From Sphagnum magellanicum (Eukaryota; Streptophyta; Sphagnopsida; Sphagnales; Sphagnaceae), in assembly GCA_021904315.1 (NCBI GenBank), contig CM038916.1, forward strand, positions 5,793,065 to 5,857,064: a stretch of 64,000 bases of DNA, in the 5' to 3' direction. The position numbers and the translations under genes are program-made. Shown piece after piece: positions 33,351-47,289 of the stretch. How positions within the stretch are numbered: position 1 is the stretch's first letter; the number at the start of each line of letters is the position of its first letter. Below the pieces are notes generated by a model. That model was not told the origin of the DNA. It saw only the letters and a list, made by a program, of their open reading frames with translations, and searched no databases.

Positions 33351-35430
33351 TTTGTCCCATAACAAGCATTGGATCAAGGAATTTGAAGAGAAAAAAGATT
33401 GGTGTGACAATTGAAGAAAAGAGGGAAATCAACATAGTACAAAAGGACAATCCTTCTTGCTCTAAATATGCAATTGCACATGAATTCAATAAAATGCACA
33501 AAGGGGAAAATGTTAAACATAATATTATGTCAATTGCGTTTAAAGGTGCTTCCACCATTATGGCTATCAACACAATAACAAGCAAAAGCAAGAGGAATAA
33601 AAATGTTATGTATTTGGGTCAAAACATGATTGGGGCATCGCATTTGAAACACAAGGACTCCTACAACTCCTAAACTTACCTTTTCACAAAACCTAAGATG
33701 TGTCTTCAATTTCTCCCTAATTTTTTATGTCAAATGAAATAAATTTCCTTCAAATGTTATAGAAGCATTTAGAGTATCTATTGTTATCACATATGAAAGT
33801 AAGAAAAATGAAATTTATCTAATGTGGGCCATGTTTTATAAACGGCCCCAATTCTCAAAAATTTCACCTTTTGGAACCTTATACATTGTAACATGAGATT
33901 GTTCCTTATCACACTTGAATGTTTTATACACACTAACACCTAAGGTATTTGTGGTAAAAAAAAGGCCAAAATAATTTGTGTGCACATTCCTAATGAGTCC
34001 TTGAACATTTTTCACTCAATGAAACAAAGTCCTAAAACTTTTCCCAATACTTGTTAAGAATGCTTAAACTTGTTCAAATTTAAAATGGTTTGCAAAAAAG
34101 TAGTACCTTAATATTGTATGCATCTATGAAATAAATAAATAAAACTTTCAATATGAGTGTGTCACTAAGTTTTAGAGACATGTTTACTCAAGGGGGTCCA
34201 TTCAATAGTTTGCAAGACATTCATTTTTGACACCCCAACAATGCTTGGACCCATATAGAAGTTTTAAATGTTTTGTTGGCATGGTTCAAGTAGGTCGTAC
34301 GTTTGTACAACCTTGTGCATGAAGTTTCATTGAAATAAATTTGTGAAAACTACTTAATCTTCATTTGCTATTCAAATGTTTTGAAGTACATATCTAACAT
34401 TAAATGATTTGGGCATAGCTTCGTTACAAAGGAAGGGATGTTGAATGATGAGATGTTTGTGAAAAACCCAATAGTATTGCAAGAATTTATTGTCCAAAAA
34501 TTCACAAGTACGAATCAATTGGACAAAGTAAAAACATATAAAGACTTCAACATTTCCAATGGTTGATTGCAAAAATTTAAAGTTTTACATGCCATTTCTA
34601 GGTATGATTACATTAAAAATTTCTTGTACTAATCAAATTTATTATGCATCATTCTTTATATATTGATTAACTTTACTCCAATGGTTTGTGATTTTAAAAT
34701 GTACATGCATAGGTGAAAGCAAAATACATTGACCCTTTTTATGTAGTCACATTGTATTGTTTTCATTGGTGGGAATTTTTAGCCTAACCATGTCAACACC
34801 AAAAAAAAATTCACAATGCTTTTGCATATTATGACAAAGCATAACCCAAGCAATATGATAAATTATTTTTTCTATTTATATCATGGTGCATTGGAGTATA
34901 TTTGTATGAAACATATACATGTAATGTGTATTGAAAAATGCAAATATACTCCAAAAACATTTGAATTATTTTTAACCTTCACGAAATTTATAATATTTAT
35001 TTCACATGCAATTCCACATATTTTGAACCATGTTAAGAGTTTGATCATTTTCACCTCACAAATGGGGTTTTTTAGGGCATTGACCAAAATTATGTGGTAA
35101 ATTGAAATTTTGATAAACAATCACTTGGAAATGAAAGGTGAGAAGCATTGTGAGTTAGGCCAACACATAAAATCCATTTCAACCACTTTTTCAATGATTG
35201 ATGATACCAAATACCTTGTGCAATTTGAAATGAAAAATATTTTTTGTCATATTATATATACCATAAATATACCCATTGTTTTTTTTATTTAATGTTCCAT
35301 AATATTTTGCAAAGTGACTCACATGGATTCAAAGCTTTTGTTTCAAGTAATCTTACAATTATTTTTGTTCCTTTGAATGTGACTACCATAATACTTAAAC
35401 AATTTCAGCATAAATTGAATTATTTTTAGT
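33341..35430 (+). pseudogene. Relic of a CENP-B/pogo (Tigger-like) DDE transposase
   Basis: Three blocks occur in the order expected of the family. Near 33370-33490 the frame reads LKRKKIGVTIEEKREI then NPSCSKYAIAHEF, a CENP-B N-terminal helix-turn-helix pattern. Near 34420-34610 it reads KNPIVLQEFIVQKF ... KDFNISNG*LQKFKVLHAIS, matching the second (Tc5-type) helix-turn-helix end, usually SNGWL..FK; the Trp codon has become TGA (34564). Near 35335-35430 it reads SSNLTIIFVPLNVTTIILKQ, resembling the FLPPNTTS.LQPLDQG segment before the last catalytic residue. Between blocks the frame is broken and no intact catalytic core is visible. Family assignment is by pattern recall. Confidence 0.5.
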
Positions 35431-36029
35431 TTTCCTGAATTTTTTGAAATTTTATCTATTACTTGTGTTAATTTTTTTTTATAAAAATAAGAATTTGCTA
35501 GATTTCAAATGTCAAGTTTGAAATGCAAACCTTAAAGTTCAAGGATTAAACACACTAAAATGTCCCATAAATTTGAAGAAAATATGTTTATTATTTTTAA
35601 TAACAATTCCTTGCCAAAAGTTTCAGAATAAAAAATCCAAGTGCTGATTTTAAATTTAAAGTTTTTTTTTTTTTTTGATAATTTGTTGCTAAATCTGATT
35701 AGGGAATGCGTTAATGCAGTTTAGGATAATCCCCAAGAGTTTGGAGAATTAGAGGTGATGAATATTTTTAGTTTTTCAAGCAAACTTGATAAAAATGGGT
35801 ATTGCAAGCCTCAATAAACAACATCAAACATCTTTGAGATCTTATTTTCAGTAATAGATGCCTATATATGATGTTTGATCCATCTTCCATTTTCCTTGTT
35901 TTTTTTTTTCTTATCTTTCATAATTGCTTATATATATATATATGGGAAAACTTTAAATGTGAAAAAAAACACCTTTTTTATCAAAAAATTACATTCCCCT
36001 GATAATATGACATTATACCCTCCCCAAGG
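35431..36029. other. AT-rich gene-free DNA
   Basis: Poly-T and TA runs (about 35930); no gene is seen. Confidence 0.5.
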
Positions 36030-36300
36030 GGACACTATTCATATACCTTTCAAAATATGTGAGTAAAAATATAGGGTGTAGTATATTAGTTGTGGGATAA
36101 ATATTATAAGTTTATTATTTGAAATGTAAGGTTATTTATATATTTTTAAAACCAATTTATAAGTAATACGAGCTATGTGTAATCTTTGATAGTGTTTTAA
36201 AATAAATAAAAAACATGTGCATTAAAAATTTAGGGTATTAGATGTTAGTAGGTTCAATCAATTGTTAAGTAATGTTGATTAAGTTGGGTTGATAAATTAA
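36030..36300. repeat. Dispersed repeat, copy B (LTR-like)
   Basis: GGACACTATTCATATACC, CAAAATATGTGAGTAAAAAT, GTTGTGGGATAAATATTATA and TTAGATGTTAGTAGGTTCAA align in order with copy A at 10215-10550. It is in the same orientation and strongly diverged. Confidence 0.55.
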
Positions 36301-37139
36301 ATTAATTTTGGTTTTATGACATTTAAATGGGCCAAAAAAAAAAATTTAAACATTTTTCTAACATGTAGCCATCAATTGAGGGTTTTAAGGTTAGTTTTGG
36401 ATGTTAGGGTATAATTTTAAGGTTGCCACATAATCTTCCCAATACATGTTTGTTAGACTTAGGCAATGATTGTGGGGTGTACTTTGTGCAAGATAATAAT
36501 AGCCAAGATGGTTCAAAGCAACAAGTTGGTAAAAATTCCAATGTAAAAAAACCCATTTGTATATCTAATGCCACAAGTAGTGGAACATGGTGGTTAAGGA
36601 GAATGCAAAGAATTATGAAAAGTTGGAAATAAATGGGGATTTTCAAAGCAACCCATTGACTTGATGAATAAATTTAATGTTGTAGCTAATAACATAACTG
36701 GGGGCCCAATTATAATGGTGTTATTAAATTGGTTTAATAAATCTTGTGGTAATTTCAAATTTAAATATGATATGACCGATACCAATTGGGTGGACATTTG
36801 ATTCCATTATATCTATTGTCACCATGAATTATGAGAAGGAAAAAGATATATATTGGTTAGATTGTTTTAATGTAGTTTTTTTGGATGAATTTGTAACCGA
36901 TAAAAATTTGTAAATTGCATTTTCATTTATATATACATACATACATGCACTCCACATACACTTTTCAACCACAAATCTTTTATTTCTAAGAATTTAAATT
37001 AATATCAGGTATCAAAATTGATTGAAATATATATAAGGTGGTTAAAATATCAATGGTATAGGTAATAATTATATTTTAATCATAATATAAATATAATTAG
37101 CCTAGATAATAATTATATAATTATCATAATATGAAAATT

Positions 37140-37910
37140 GTAATATAATGGCTAACCTAGCCTCAATAACCTACTCACTAGGCCTATTTGTTGCTAGGCC
37201 TAGTTAATAGGCTAGGTAGTTATGTCAAATGGGTAGGTAACCCAGGCCTAGCTAATAAGCTAACTCGTTAAATTGAGTAGATAACCTAACTTAGGTCTAA
37301 CTACTAGGTTATTAGAAGGTTAAATAGGCTAGGCTCATAACTAGGTTAGGTTTTGGTTACATAGGTAGATGAATAGGCCAAGCTACCTACCTAATCCACC
37401 TACTTTTTGTAATAGGTAAATAGGTAGGTGGGTAGGTTAAGTAGGTTAAGGTTATGTTATGTGGGTAGGTAGGTGAAATAGGTAGAAGGCCAATACACCT
37501 ACCTACCTTGATCCAACCTACCTAATGCCTATCTTTTATTACCTACCCACTTACAACCAACACATCTTGGGTTTTGTGATTTGGGTGGTTATTTATGACT
37601 TGGGTCTATTAACTTGGCTAATTATTATACCCAAGCACAAATACGCCAACAAAGTGTTATAACCCAATATGTGTTGTAATGTTATCCACCTATTATGTAC
37701 CTATCTAGTTACCTATTTTCAACTTAGCATTATTCCATACCCACATACCTACTTATGTACCAAGATTTGGAATAAACATGTAAAATGTTGAACCTATATC
37801 AACCTATTCACATGCCTAACTAGCTAGGCTAGCCAAGATATGTTAGGTAACCTACAACAAAGTTAGGTGCCTACTTATTGACCTATTACCTATTTACTTA
37901 TCTACCACTA
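37140..37910. repeat. Degenerate TAGG/CCTA-rich low-complexity array
   Basis: TAGGTAGG, CCTAGCCTA, ACCTACCTAC and variants dominate the block; part is G-rich on the plus strand (about 37370-37490) and part C-rich (about 37490-37560). It looks like an old tetranucleotide tract decayed by mutation. Confidence 0.7.
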
Positions 37911-40035
37911 ATAATTATTATCAAAATAATTTAATAAAATATTAATATTATCATTATTACTATTTAATAATGAATGGGGGAAACAATTATGTTTTTCGAC
38001 ATATCGATATATAGTCATAACAATGGTAAAAAAAAAGACTAGTCAAAATGGATGGGTCCAACTTGTTGAAAATGACATTTTGGTCAAGTTGGACAAAGGG
38101 GCAAAAAAACCAAAAGGGGGGGCTTTTTTTTTATTGATTATAAATTGTAGGAAAATAATCATGATTTTTTATAATGTTTCCTCCTAGGGATATCTTATGT
38201 TTTTCTTCCCAGGGAAAAAAAACATTTGGGCAATTGCATGATTTATTTTCATTTTGTATAGACATTTGAAAAAAAACACTTGATAAAAAAATCATTTATT
38301 TTTGGTTGTAAGATGTTTGAGAAAACATATCAAATAATTAATTTTTATTTTTTTAAAAAAACATCAAAATTTTACATGAGTGTATAGATTTTTTAGATCA
38401 ATTATAATAATGTGTTGTTTGTTCTTAATTGAGATCCACAATTTTTTCAAGTTAACAAGGTGTTGTCCATATCCAACCATGCAACACCATCATTCTAAAA
38501 AGTTTGTGGGAATTATCATGTAGTGGATATCATCATCTCTCCAAGTAGCAATATGCATTGGAATGCTTGTGATTGAAATTGAAGGTCCATAAATTTGGCT
38601 TTCTTCGTGGTACATTACAACTAATGACAAACATGTGTTGTCAACCATTGAAGGCAAATGGTTGGAAGCAATTTCTGCATATGATGGAGTCCACATTCTT
38701 GAATTTGCCTCATTTTAAACAAATTCATCTTTTTCATCTCAATTTATATTTGTGATAAATTCCTATTGTTGCATCCATACACCCTTGTTGGTTTGAGCGA
38801 GAATATTTAACAATTTATTCTCAAAGCAAAATGTAGATTGTGTGCTACAAATTTGGTTGTAACTTCTTAAATAGTTAGGGGACATAATGAATTCATTAAA
38901 TTTATTGTCTAGTGAAATTAAAACAATTTCATTGAAAACCTAATGAAATTCCTAATGAACTTGGTTGCATCCCCTTTAGTGCTTCTAGGTTTATTTAAAA
39001 ATAATATTCGAAGGAGCTCAATTTTCTAACATCGTTTTATGGTCAACTTTGATAGTTTTGTCACAATTTTTCATATCAACAAACAACTCAATGGAAGTTA
39101 CTTCATAAATCCGAACCTTTTTAAACCAATGTTTCAAACATTTATTTAAAGTTGTGAAAGCCTCCATTCAAGATGTCATTAGTTTAGGTTGGATGTGAAT
39201 TTGAAAAGGAAACAATGGTAGAACATTAAAAGGTTTTCAAGTATGAAATAAACCAAACTTGGATAATATTGTCAAATCATATTTAAATTACCATGATTTG
39301 GAACCAAATTTAATCAATATAATTTGTTGATCAATCATAAACAAATATATTAGTTGCCCTAGTCATTTGAAATCCTTATCATTAACAAAGTTTTTTTCGT
39401 CTTATAACATTTAAAGAAAAATGTTGGAACATCACAAACCCCAAATTACGAGGTTAGCAAGTGTGATAAATATATAAGTATTGAAAATTGGTCAAGATAG
39501 CAACTTCTGTTGTATTCAACATTTGAAAATTTAGATAAAATTAAATTTATTTTAAATAAAAATTTATATCCAAATACAAAGGAAATAGATGGTTCAATTG
39601 ATTCAAAATAAAAAACAACACATCCAATTGATATTTGGAATGACAAACACTAGGACAAATTGCCACCTTTTTAGCCAAAAAGTTTTTAACTATGTTGCAA
39701 TGAGCTATTTTTTTGATATTTACAAAAATTCCATGTGATTATCGAGTAAGTCAATCCATCTACTAATTCAATGGAAAGTTGAAAATGGCCTTCAATTGAA
39801 AGTGACCTTCAAAATATTATTGGGATTAACAAACTTTCCAATTGACTTTTAATCAATACATTGATTAGAAATATGATGTTATGAAATGTGATGCCAATTA
39901 TCAAGTGATGTGGTTACATCACAAGTTGTTTGTTTGACTATTTTTGTAATCTTATTTTAGGGATGAATGAAAAAATATCAGCCTAGATGGATGAAACATT
40001 GTGCACATTCGCAATTTTGCATCCAAATATATTGT
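37911..40035. other. AT-rich gene-free DNA
   Basis: No gene or recognised transposon protein. Confidence 0.5.
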
Positions 40036-40350
40036 TTTAAACTGATTTAGGTTACTTACACACCTAGCATAGGTATACATAAGTCCATATATGCTACATG
40101 TATATTTAGCCTATATACTTAAGTTACCTATGTATATATATTTAACTTACGTATGTGGGTGGTTTAGCCTAGTTTAATCTAGTCTAGGTTTATAAATAAC
40201 TTAACCTAGGTATGTAAGCTAAATACCTATACACCTAAGCTTAAGTATGTATGTCAAGTGTGGTATGTAGGTGGTCTAGGTTGCTTATAAGTAGCCTAGG
40301 TATATACCCTAGGTATATACCTAGGGTAGGCTACCTATACACATAGGCTA
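40036..40350. repeat. Degenerate ACCTA/TAGGT array with palindromes
   Basis: Mixed TAGGTATA and CCTAGGTATATACC motifs; 40297-40328 contains nested palindromes based on CCTAGGTATATACC. Confidence 0.65.
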
Positions 40351-40769
40351 TGTTATTAATGAATCGTTTAATTACCTATTTAAGATATGTTAATTAGTGT
40401 GTAATTATGTAATTAGGTATTAAATATACTGTAACTAATCTTACATAGTCATAATTTTAATGTATCTATCTACTTACTTTTTATTTACTTGCCTACTTAG
40501 TTAAAGCACACCTCTCCTAATTATTTACCTAATTAATGTACCTACTTAACTACCTATGAATAATGTTGTATGGGATAAAAGGCTCTATTAATGTTATATG
40601 GGATATGGGAATGTTTATCATTCTCAAAGGTTTATCCCATCTTTTTTGTTATCCTTTCAATCTTGTAAACAATAAAAATGGGTGCATTACAAGCATCCGA
40701 AAACACAAAAATAATAATAATTTAAATGTTATAAAAATTCAGCCTCGATGGTTCAATTCAAAATGAAAG

Positions 40770-41000
40770 AAGCTAGGCATCAACTAGGTCTAAGCCTAGC
40801 CTAGATGCCATGTGGCCTAGGTATAGGCATAACTTAGGTGCCATGTGGCTTAGATTTATGCCTAACCTAGGCTTTTGAAGCCTAACCTAACCTAGGTGGC
40901 CGATGATTAGGTGTCACATGGCCTAGCCTAACCCTTTAATTAAGTATCACATGACTTAATCTAACCCTATCTCTAGGTGGCCTAGCCTATGGATGTGGAT
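40770..41000. repeat. Degenerate array of CCTAGCCTA with GCCATGTGGC blocks
   Basis: GCCATGTGGCCTAG at about 40807, GCCATGTGGCTTAG at about 40841, then weaker GTCACATGGCCTAG and ATCACATGACTTAA copies, all embedded in CCTAACCTAGG-type sequence. Confidence 0.65.
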
Positions 41001-44000
41001 GTGCCACATATAATTAAACTATTGGCTAAACCTTTTACCCACCTTAGTTGCATACGATATTTGATGACATCATGAAGTGCATGTCGATGAAGTTCATTCA
41101 TTAATGGGTTATAGTTGAAAATGACTTTTGATTTTAATGGTAAATGTCAGTTGCAACTAAATTGACTATTGTCATGGTGTTGATATGTGCTTGTCACTTT
41201 CAGCTGAAATGTTGTTTTTGACTTGTAAATTTGTTGATTTTTCAATGTACAATTGCAAAAAACATGTTTTAATTGCAAAAAGACACTTTGTGACTATAAC
41301 TATTATTTTCAATTACATTTATAGTTGAAGGTGCATTGAATACATTAATTGCAAATGTGGGGTTTGTTTCCTAATGAAGACAAATTATGTAATAAATGAT
41401 TCACATTATGTGGTTATTATAATAAACACAATCAATATTGAATAACGTGTTTTACAATCTAACATTGTGATTCAACTACATCATATATATTAAACCAAAT
41501 ATCACAAATGACAACAAGCAATCTTGTCCTTTTTCTACCACCCAAATCCATTTAAATAATGAAATTTGACATTTCCACTATTTTTTTACTTAATTGGTTT
41601 TCGTGCAAAAAATTAGCTCATTAAGACATTTTTAATGGGACCATGTTTGGCCATTTTGGGTAGTTGCATGTTGCATTAGGGAATTTCATAACTATATTTA
41701 TAATTTGAATTTTTACACTTCAAGATTTTATCATTTTTTATCCCATGAAATCTATTCCCAAGATAAATATTTTTTTTTCAAGAAATCCATGTGGCATCAA
41801 CGATCAAAGCCAAATGTCATCCATTGCAAGAGCCATGTGTCATACATATGTTTTCAAAAATACATACATATGTGTATTATGTGTGCACACATGCACATGT
41901 TAATGTACATATACAAACATCCTACATTGGACCCATAACCTTGTGGAGAACACCTAAACCATAAAGTTGCACAAGTGGGAAATTTTCTGACTTTTTATGT
42001 TTAATGGAAAAACTTATTAGGAATCCAAAAATAATGATAACATCAAATAATTTACTTGAGTTTTTTTAAAGTATTATAAACAAAATACATAATGTTTTGC
42101 AAAAAATACAATAATTATTTATGATGTAACATTTATAATAATCCATTTAAAACTTAAATTGTTAAATTATTTTATTTATTATTTATTATTTATTTGGGAA
42201 TTTTTTAACATAAATGTTATATGTATATATAAATGATTTAAAATATTTATGAAGTTTTTGGTTGCTTGTCATGTTTTTGTGGTAATGATAAATGTAATTA
42301 AATTTTTTTTCACAAGAATGTTAAAATTTTATTTAATATGCACAAAGCTACATAGATGTCCACCTTGTTAATTTATGATCATTCAAAAAAAAAACATTGA
42401 AAATATTTTTAAAATATTTTTTGTTAATATTGTGACTTGGCCTATAAGTTCAAATATAAATTCTTTTAGTTAAATTATTTTTACATGTGAAATTGTATTA
42501 ATTTGAAATATTTATTTCAATAATCTCAGTGTAATGTCTTTAAGTACAAATATATTCCTACATGTCACATTTTATAATTTAAAAGTTTTTAAAATTAAAT
42601 TAAATTATTATTGATTATTTTTGTGCATTACTTAGTGAAAACAACTACATAGTGAAAATGATTAAATTGGGAACATTATCACAAATTGTCATGACCATGG
42701 ATTCATGTTTATCATGTAATGTCATTTCTTATTGTTATTGACAATCGACACAAAAATGGTAATCATATAATTTATTATTTATGTTGGTGTCAAAAACATG
42801 GACAACATTGTTTTCCTTGACATAATGCATACATGTCACCTAAGATTATCCTTGCTTACATGCCCCTAAAGACTAAAACCCATAAACAAACATGTACAAA
42901 ATGATGAAAATCCAACCCATCGTTTGTACAATATTCCTTTATATATATTAAGAAATGTCAAGTTGCAAGTTGTTGCATTTGAATCACATATATACCTTAG
43001 TGGATGCAAAGTGTGTCATATTGGTGACTAGACCATTTCCCTGTGCATGAATGGATACACGTATCATGGTCATATGTTTCAATCCATGATAATTATGGGT
43101 TAATAATGATGAATGACATAGATGCACTTGGATTCTTCCAATACAACAACCAATGATGGTTCAAAATACATGGCAATAACATTTCATATTAATAAATTTT
43201 AAGAAATACATATTGTATGTGTGTATAAAGTTCATTCATGTTGGATGTTTAAATTCTTGAACAATTTTCAAACTATAATTCAATGTTTATCAAAACATTA
43301 TCCAATCATCATTTTAAAAGATTTAATGTTGACATCCTAGAAAACAATAATCATGTTATATATATAATTTCATGGAAATTTGAATTAAAATCACAATTTA
43401 GTGGAAACACTACAAAAACGAATTTTAATTGGACAAAATATGTCCTTGGAAATGAATGCAAATATAACATAATAAAAGCATTGGCTAGATTTCCACAAAC
43501 CAATTTATATATTACATTCGAACCACCAAAAACACTTTTAATGTGTAACAAAAAACATTAAAATCTCAATTTTTCTAAAGTGCAATGTGTGTGTACACGT
43601 GCATTTTCCATTTGGTGACCCCCAAATGGTTTCACCATGTATTGCCACTAGATGTTTCATCATTTATTTCACAAGGTGCCTATTAATCGTTAAATGCAAA
43701 CTTCAAAGGACCTTGTTCCCCAATTGTTTCTTTTTATAGAATGTCAAATGCAAAAAACTTTTTCATCTAGTAGCCAAAAGATAGGAAAAAAAATCTAAAT
43801 ACTTTTCTATCTAGGTAGACTCACCAATCACGATAACAAAACAATGACAACCATTGTTCATTCAAAACCCTACACCCAAAATGCAACATAGAAATACACT
43901 ACATTATTTCAAAGTTGCTAAATCCTTAAACAAATTACCATTTCTTGCAAGCATTTAGGTATCTAATTTTGCATTATGCATAGTTAATAACCCTTCAAGA

Positions 44001-44670
44001 TAAATTGCTTACACTTGCAAAAAGAAATACTTGGCCTTTTTCCATAAAACTAACAAATTCTTAATTCATTTAACTTGAGTTCATAATAATGAAAACATTT
44101 ACATTGCAAGTTCTTATAGGTTTAAATATAAAATATTATTTTAGGATAATACATTTCATGGCATAACCAATTGTTGTCTATGTTTTGCTTCTACATTTTT
44201 GTACTATAAAGCCACTATCACGTGGATTCAATCCCTTTTCTAAGGATAATAATATTTCCACTAATTTTTTTCACGGAGAATGGTTCCAAACAAATCGCAA
44301 TTAGGTTATAATTTAGATTAGAAAAGAATCAAGACGATTTGAATTTGTGTAGGGTAAAACTTGATTGCAAAGGCATTACCAAAATAAGGGGTGCAAGATG
44401 AGAGCCAAGTACAATTTTGAATTTGGTAATGTATTTGCCCATGGGTTTTACACAACATGCAAACTAATGCAACCTCAAGAAAACAAAAAAATTATGCTTT
44501 CCTTGAAGCCCATTGTGAAAACATAATGCCTACTTTTGGGGTGAAGGAATAATTGTGTGTTAATGTGTCATCCACTTACATTAGAAAAACATATGAAATT
44601 TTTTTACATGTTTAAAGTCTTGGAGTTTTTGTAAATTATATTTTCATCAATGAATATGCACATTATAATT
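41001..44670. other. AT-rich gene-free DNA
   Basis: No gene is supported. CACTACAAAAACG near 43408 resembles a CACTA-type terminus but has no subterminal repeats that I can see. Confidence 0.5.
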
Positions 44671-45040
44671 GTCATGCCTTCAGCCTTGGGCTATGGTCGT
44701 GACCAAGGTTGGAGCAAAGTAAATATGAGATGGGCTAAGAACAACATGAGAGATTTGTAAACACATTGTGGGAGTCAAAGGGAAACATTCATGGGACTTT
44801 TGAGATGACTTCCTTTTTTGGGAGTTGGGAGTTTTGGAATGTCCCAAATATTTGGGACAAACATGTAGGTGGTAAACCCTGTCCGAATCAAAGTATACCA
44901 TTGGAAAGTTTTCAAATTGTAAATGTTGAAAGTGAGTTTGCATTCTCCACTTGAAATTGGAAGATGGAGTTATGGCCAAAAGAAGGGTTGGGAATCAAAT
45001 TAGTAGTATGATTCCCAACCATTAAAATTCAAAAAAATAG
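44671..45040. mobile_element. LTR-like retroelement fragment (candidate)
   Basis: TGTCATGCCTTCAGCC, then GGAGCAAAGTAAATATGAGA, and CATTGGAAAGTTTTCAAATT followed by TTGGAAGATGGAGTTATGGCC resemble the non-coding LTR text of plant Gypsy/Copia elements. A related GGGTGCAAAGAAAGTGTGAG block occurs at about 47847. An inverted repeat, TTGGGAATCA/TGATTCCCAA, lies at about 44989-45019. No coding domain is present. Confidence 0.3.
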
Positions 45041-47285
45041 GGGTCAAATGACCTTTGGTGGAAGCTTGCAACATTGAATTGAAGAGATTTGGTTTAAGGT
45101 TACAATTTTCTAGTCCGAAGCCCTTCAATTAGAATGCATATGAGGAAGTTGTGAACTTGCAAAATTGCGAGATTCGTAACTTGGGAATTTTGGGATTCTC
45201 ACTTTGGAGTCCTAGGCATTTTAGCCATTTCAATGTAGTTTTTTTGACATGATTAAAAATATATTATAAAAAAGAGGGTGGTGGTCTCCTCCCAAGTTTG
45301 GGCCATGTGAATGTATTAAATCCAAAGTAAATTCATGACCCAAAATTGACTCCATTTGCACTAACTAGTTGCATTGTTTAGCTTGTGTAGGTCATGCTTG
45401 TCCATGAGGTGTTCATTTAACTTGTTATTTTATCTTAAACTAATTCCCATCCCATAGCTATTACACACTTTTCTTTTCTAAGTGCATGGAATTACGGAGT
45501 GTGCCTCCAAGTTTTCCTACTTTCTACCTAATTCTTTCCGTTGTGTTATTTCAAAAGTTCATCTCTGAAGGTTCAAAACAAACTTGAGGCACATCAACAA
45601 TGTTATTTCTATCTTCTTTTATCAACTAATTTTGATAACTAAAAGTTTAAAAACATTAATGTGTTATATTACTTCATTCCTCTTTGTTCATTATTTTACA
45701 TTAATTATGCTTGGCTACATTTTAAAACATCTTTATTCATCTACCAAGATTATAGGTTCATTCTTCATTTGTTAGGTTAACATAGGTCTACAACCTCACT
45801 ATTAATCAAAGATAAATTCACTTTTCATCATTCTTTTTTATTTATATGTCACCCTTGTCAATCATAAAACTAGTCCCTTGATGAATTTGGTTTTACAAAG
45901 GATATGACCAATTTGGGTGTGAGGCATGATAATCCATATGATCATTGTTTTTATATAAGGGAAGGTCAAATCCTAAGGGCCTCCCTTAAATTCAAGGGTC
46001 AATCATAGCCTTGAGAGTGTAGGCCCAAAAATTAAGGGAGGCACACAAGAGCTAACCTTCCTTAGAAATAAAATTTTGCAAGGTTTTTAACTTGTTTATA
46101 TGCCATGCAAATGGTGGAAGGTTTGAGTGTAGATGGAGAAAGGTCTTTTCAACTAATTAATGCATCTTCTAGGCATGGAGGTGCTTTCAAATATTAAGAA
46201 GAAAAAAATAGTGTTGGGTGGTTGCCCAAATTAGAACCATTGGTTCCAAATTCAATTACTCAAAATCAAGTTTGATTTTTGGAATTGAAACCAAGTATAA
46301 AACTAGAGCCAAAGGTTCTTCATAAAAAATGGGTATAAAACTAAAATAAAAAGGTGTTTTTTCATACCTAAGTAATATAGACATTCATGAAACAACTATA
46401 AGTTGTAAGTTACACAATTGGTTTGGTCCAAATTAGTGTTGTGTGTAAGTGTAAATGATCATATATTCAACATGTAAACCCATGTGTGTGTAAATCATTT
46501 ACATTTAGACACCTAATTTTTTACACTTACACCACCTATCGTGTGGGTGTGTGTCTATATATGTATAAGGGTAATGTAAATGATTGTCAAATACACTTAT
46601 ACAATGTCAAGTAAATGTAAGCATATTTATTATATAACTTTAATGATTATACCTATTTACAATCCATATTAATTACTTTTGGGTGTATCCCAAAACTCAA
46701 TGATTCTTTTGCAATGGGCCACTTTGATTGGTCCTACATTAAAAAATGGTGCACATAAAGTAAAAGCTTCTATTTGGGGAGCTTTTACTATTGGTATAGT
46801 ATTATGAAAGTGCTTCCCTTTAGTTAAGCTATACACAATCTAATCACAAAACTTTAGGCAAAAGGATAGCTACAAACTATGATGCTATTAGTGAATACAT
46901 TGGGTGCACATTCCCCCACATTGTTGCTTGGGTAAAATTTTCATTTTTAATGTTATGCATCACCATAGCTTAGGCTTTTAGAAACTCCTCCACCTCGCTC
47001 CCCAATAGAAGTGACATTTTAACATTGTTTTACACGATATAAATGAATTTACATGGTTTTATAGTTACACATCTTGTGTTATACATTTACAAAGTTGTAG
47101 GTGAGCCTTTTACACTTACACAAAATGCAAGACTTGAAACATATACAAGGATAACACTAGTTTAAACTAGTGGCAAGACCCAAAATTAACAATTACCATT
47201 TTGAACTTTTAAAAAAAATAAAAAATAAAAAAATTCGACATTAAACTAATTTGGTCCCCAATCCATGTGTTTCACCTTTTGTGTT
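45041..47285. other. AT-rich gene-free DNA
   Basis: No gene or clear repeat is recognised, apart from scattered short duplications of ATTTACAC/GTGTAAAT around 46430-46620. Confidence 0.5.
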
Positions 47286-47289
47286 CAAA

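Noticed and set aside
43405-43422. CACTACAAAAACG as a second CACTA terminus
   Set aside because: No subterminal repeats or partner end; such short matches are expected by chance in AT-rich DNA.
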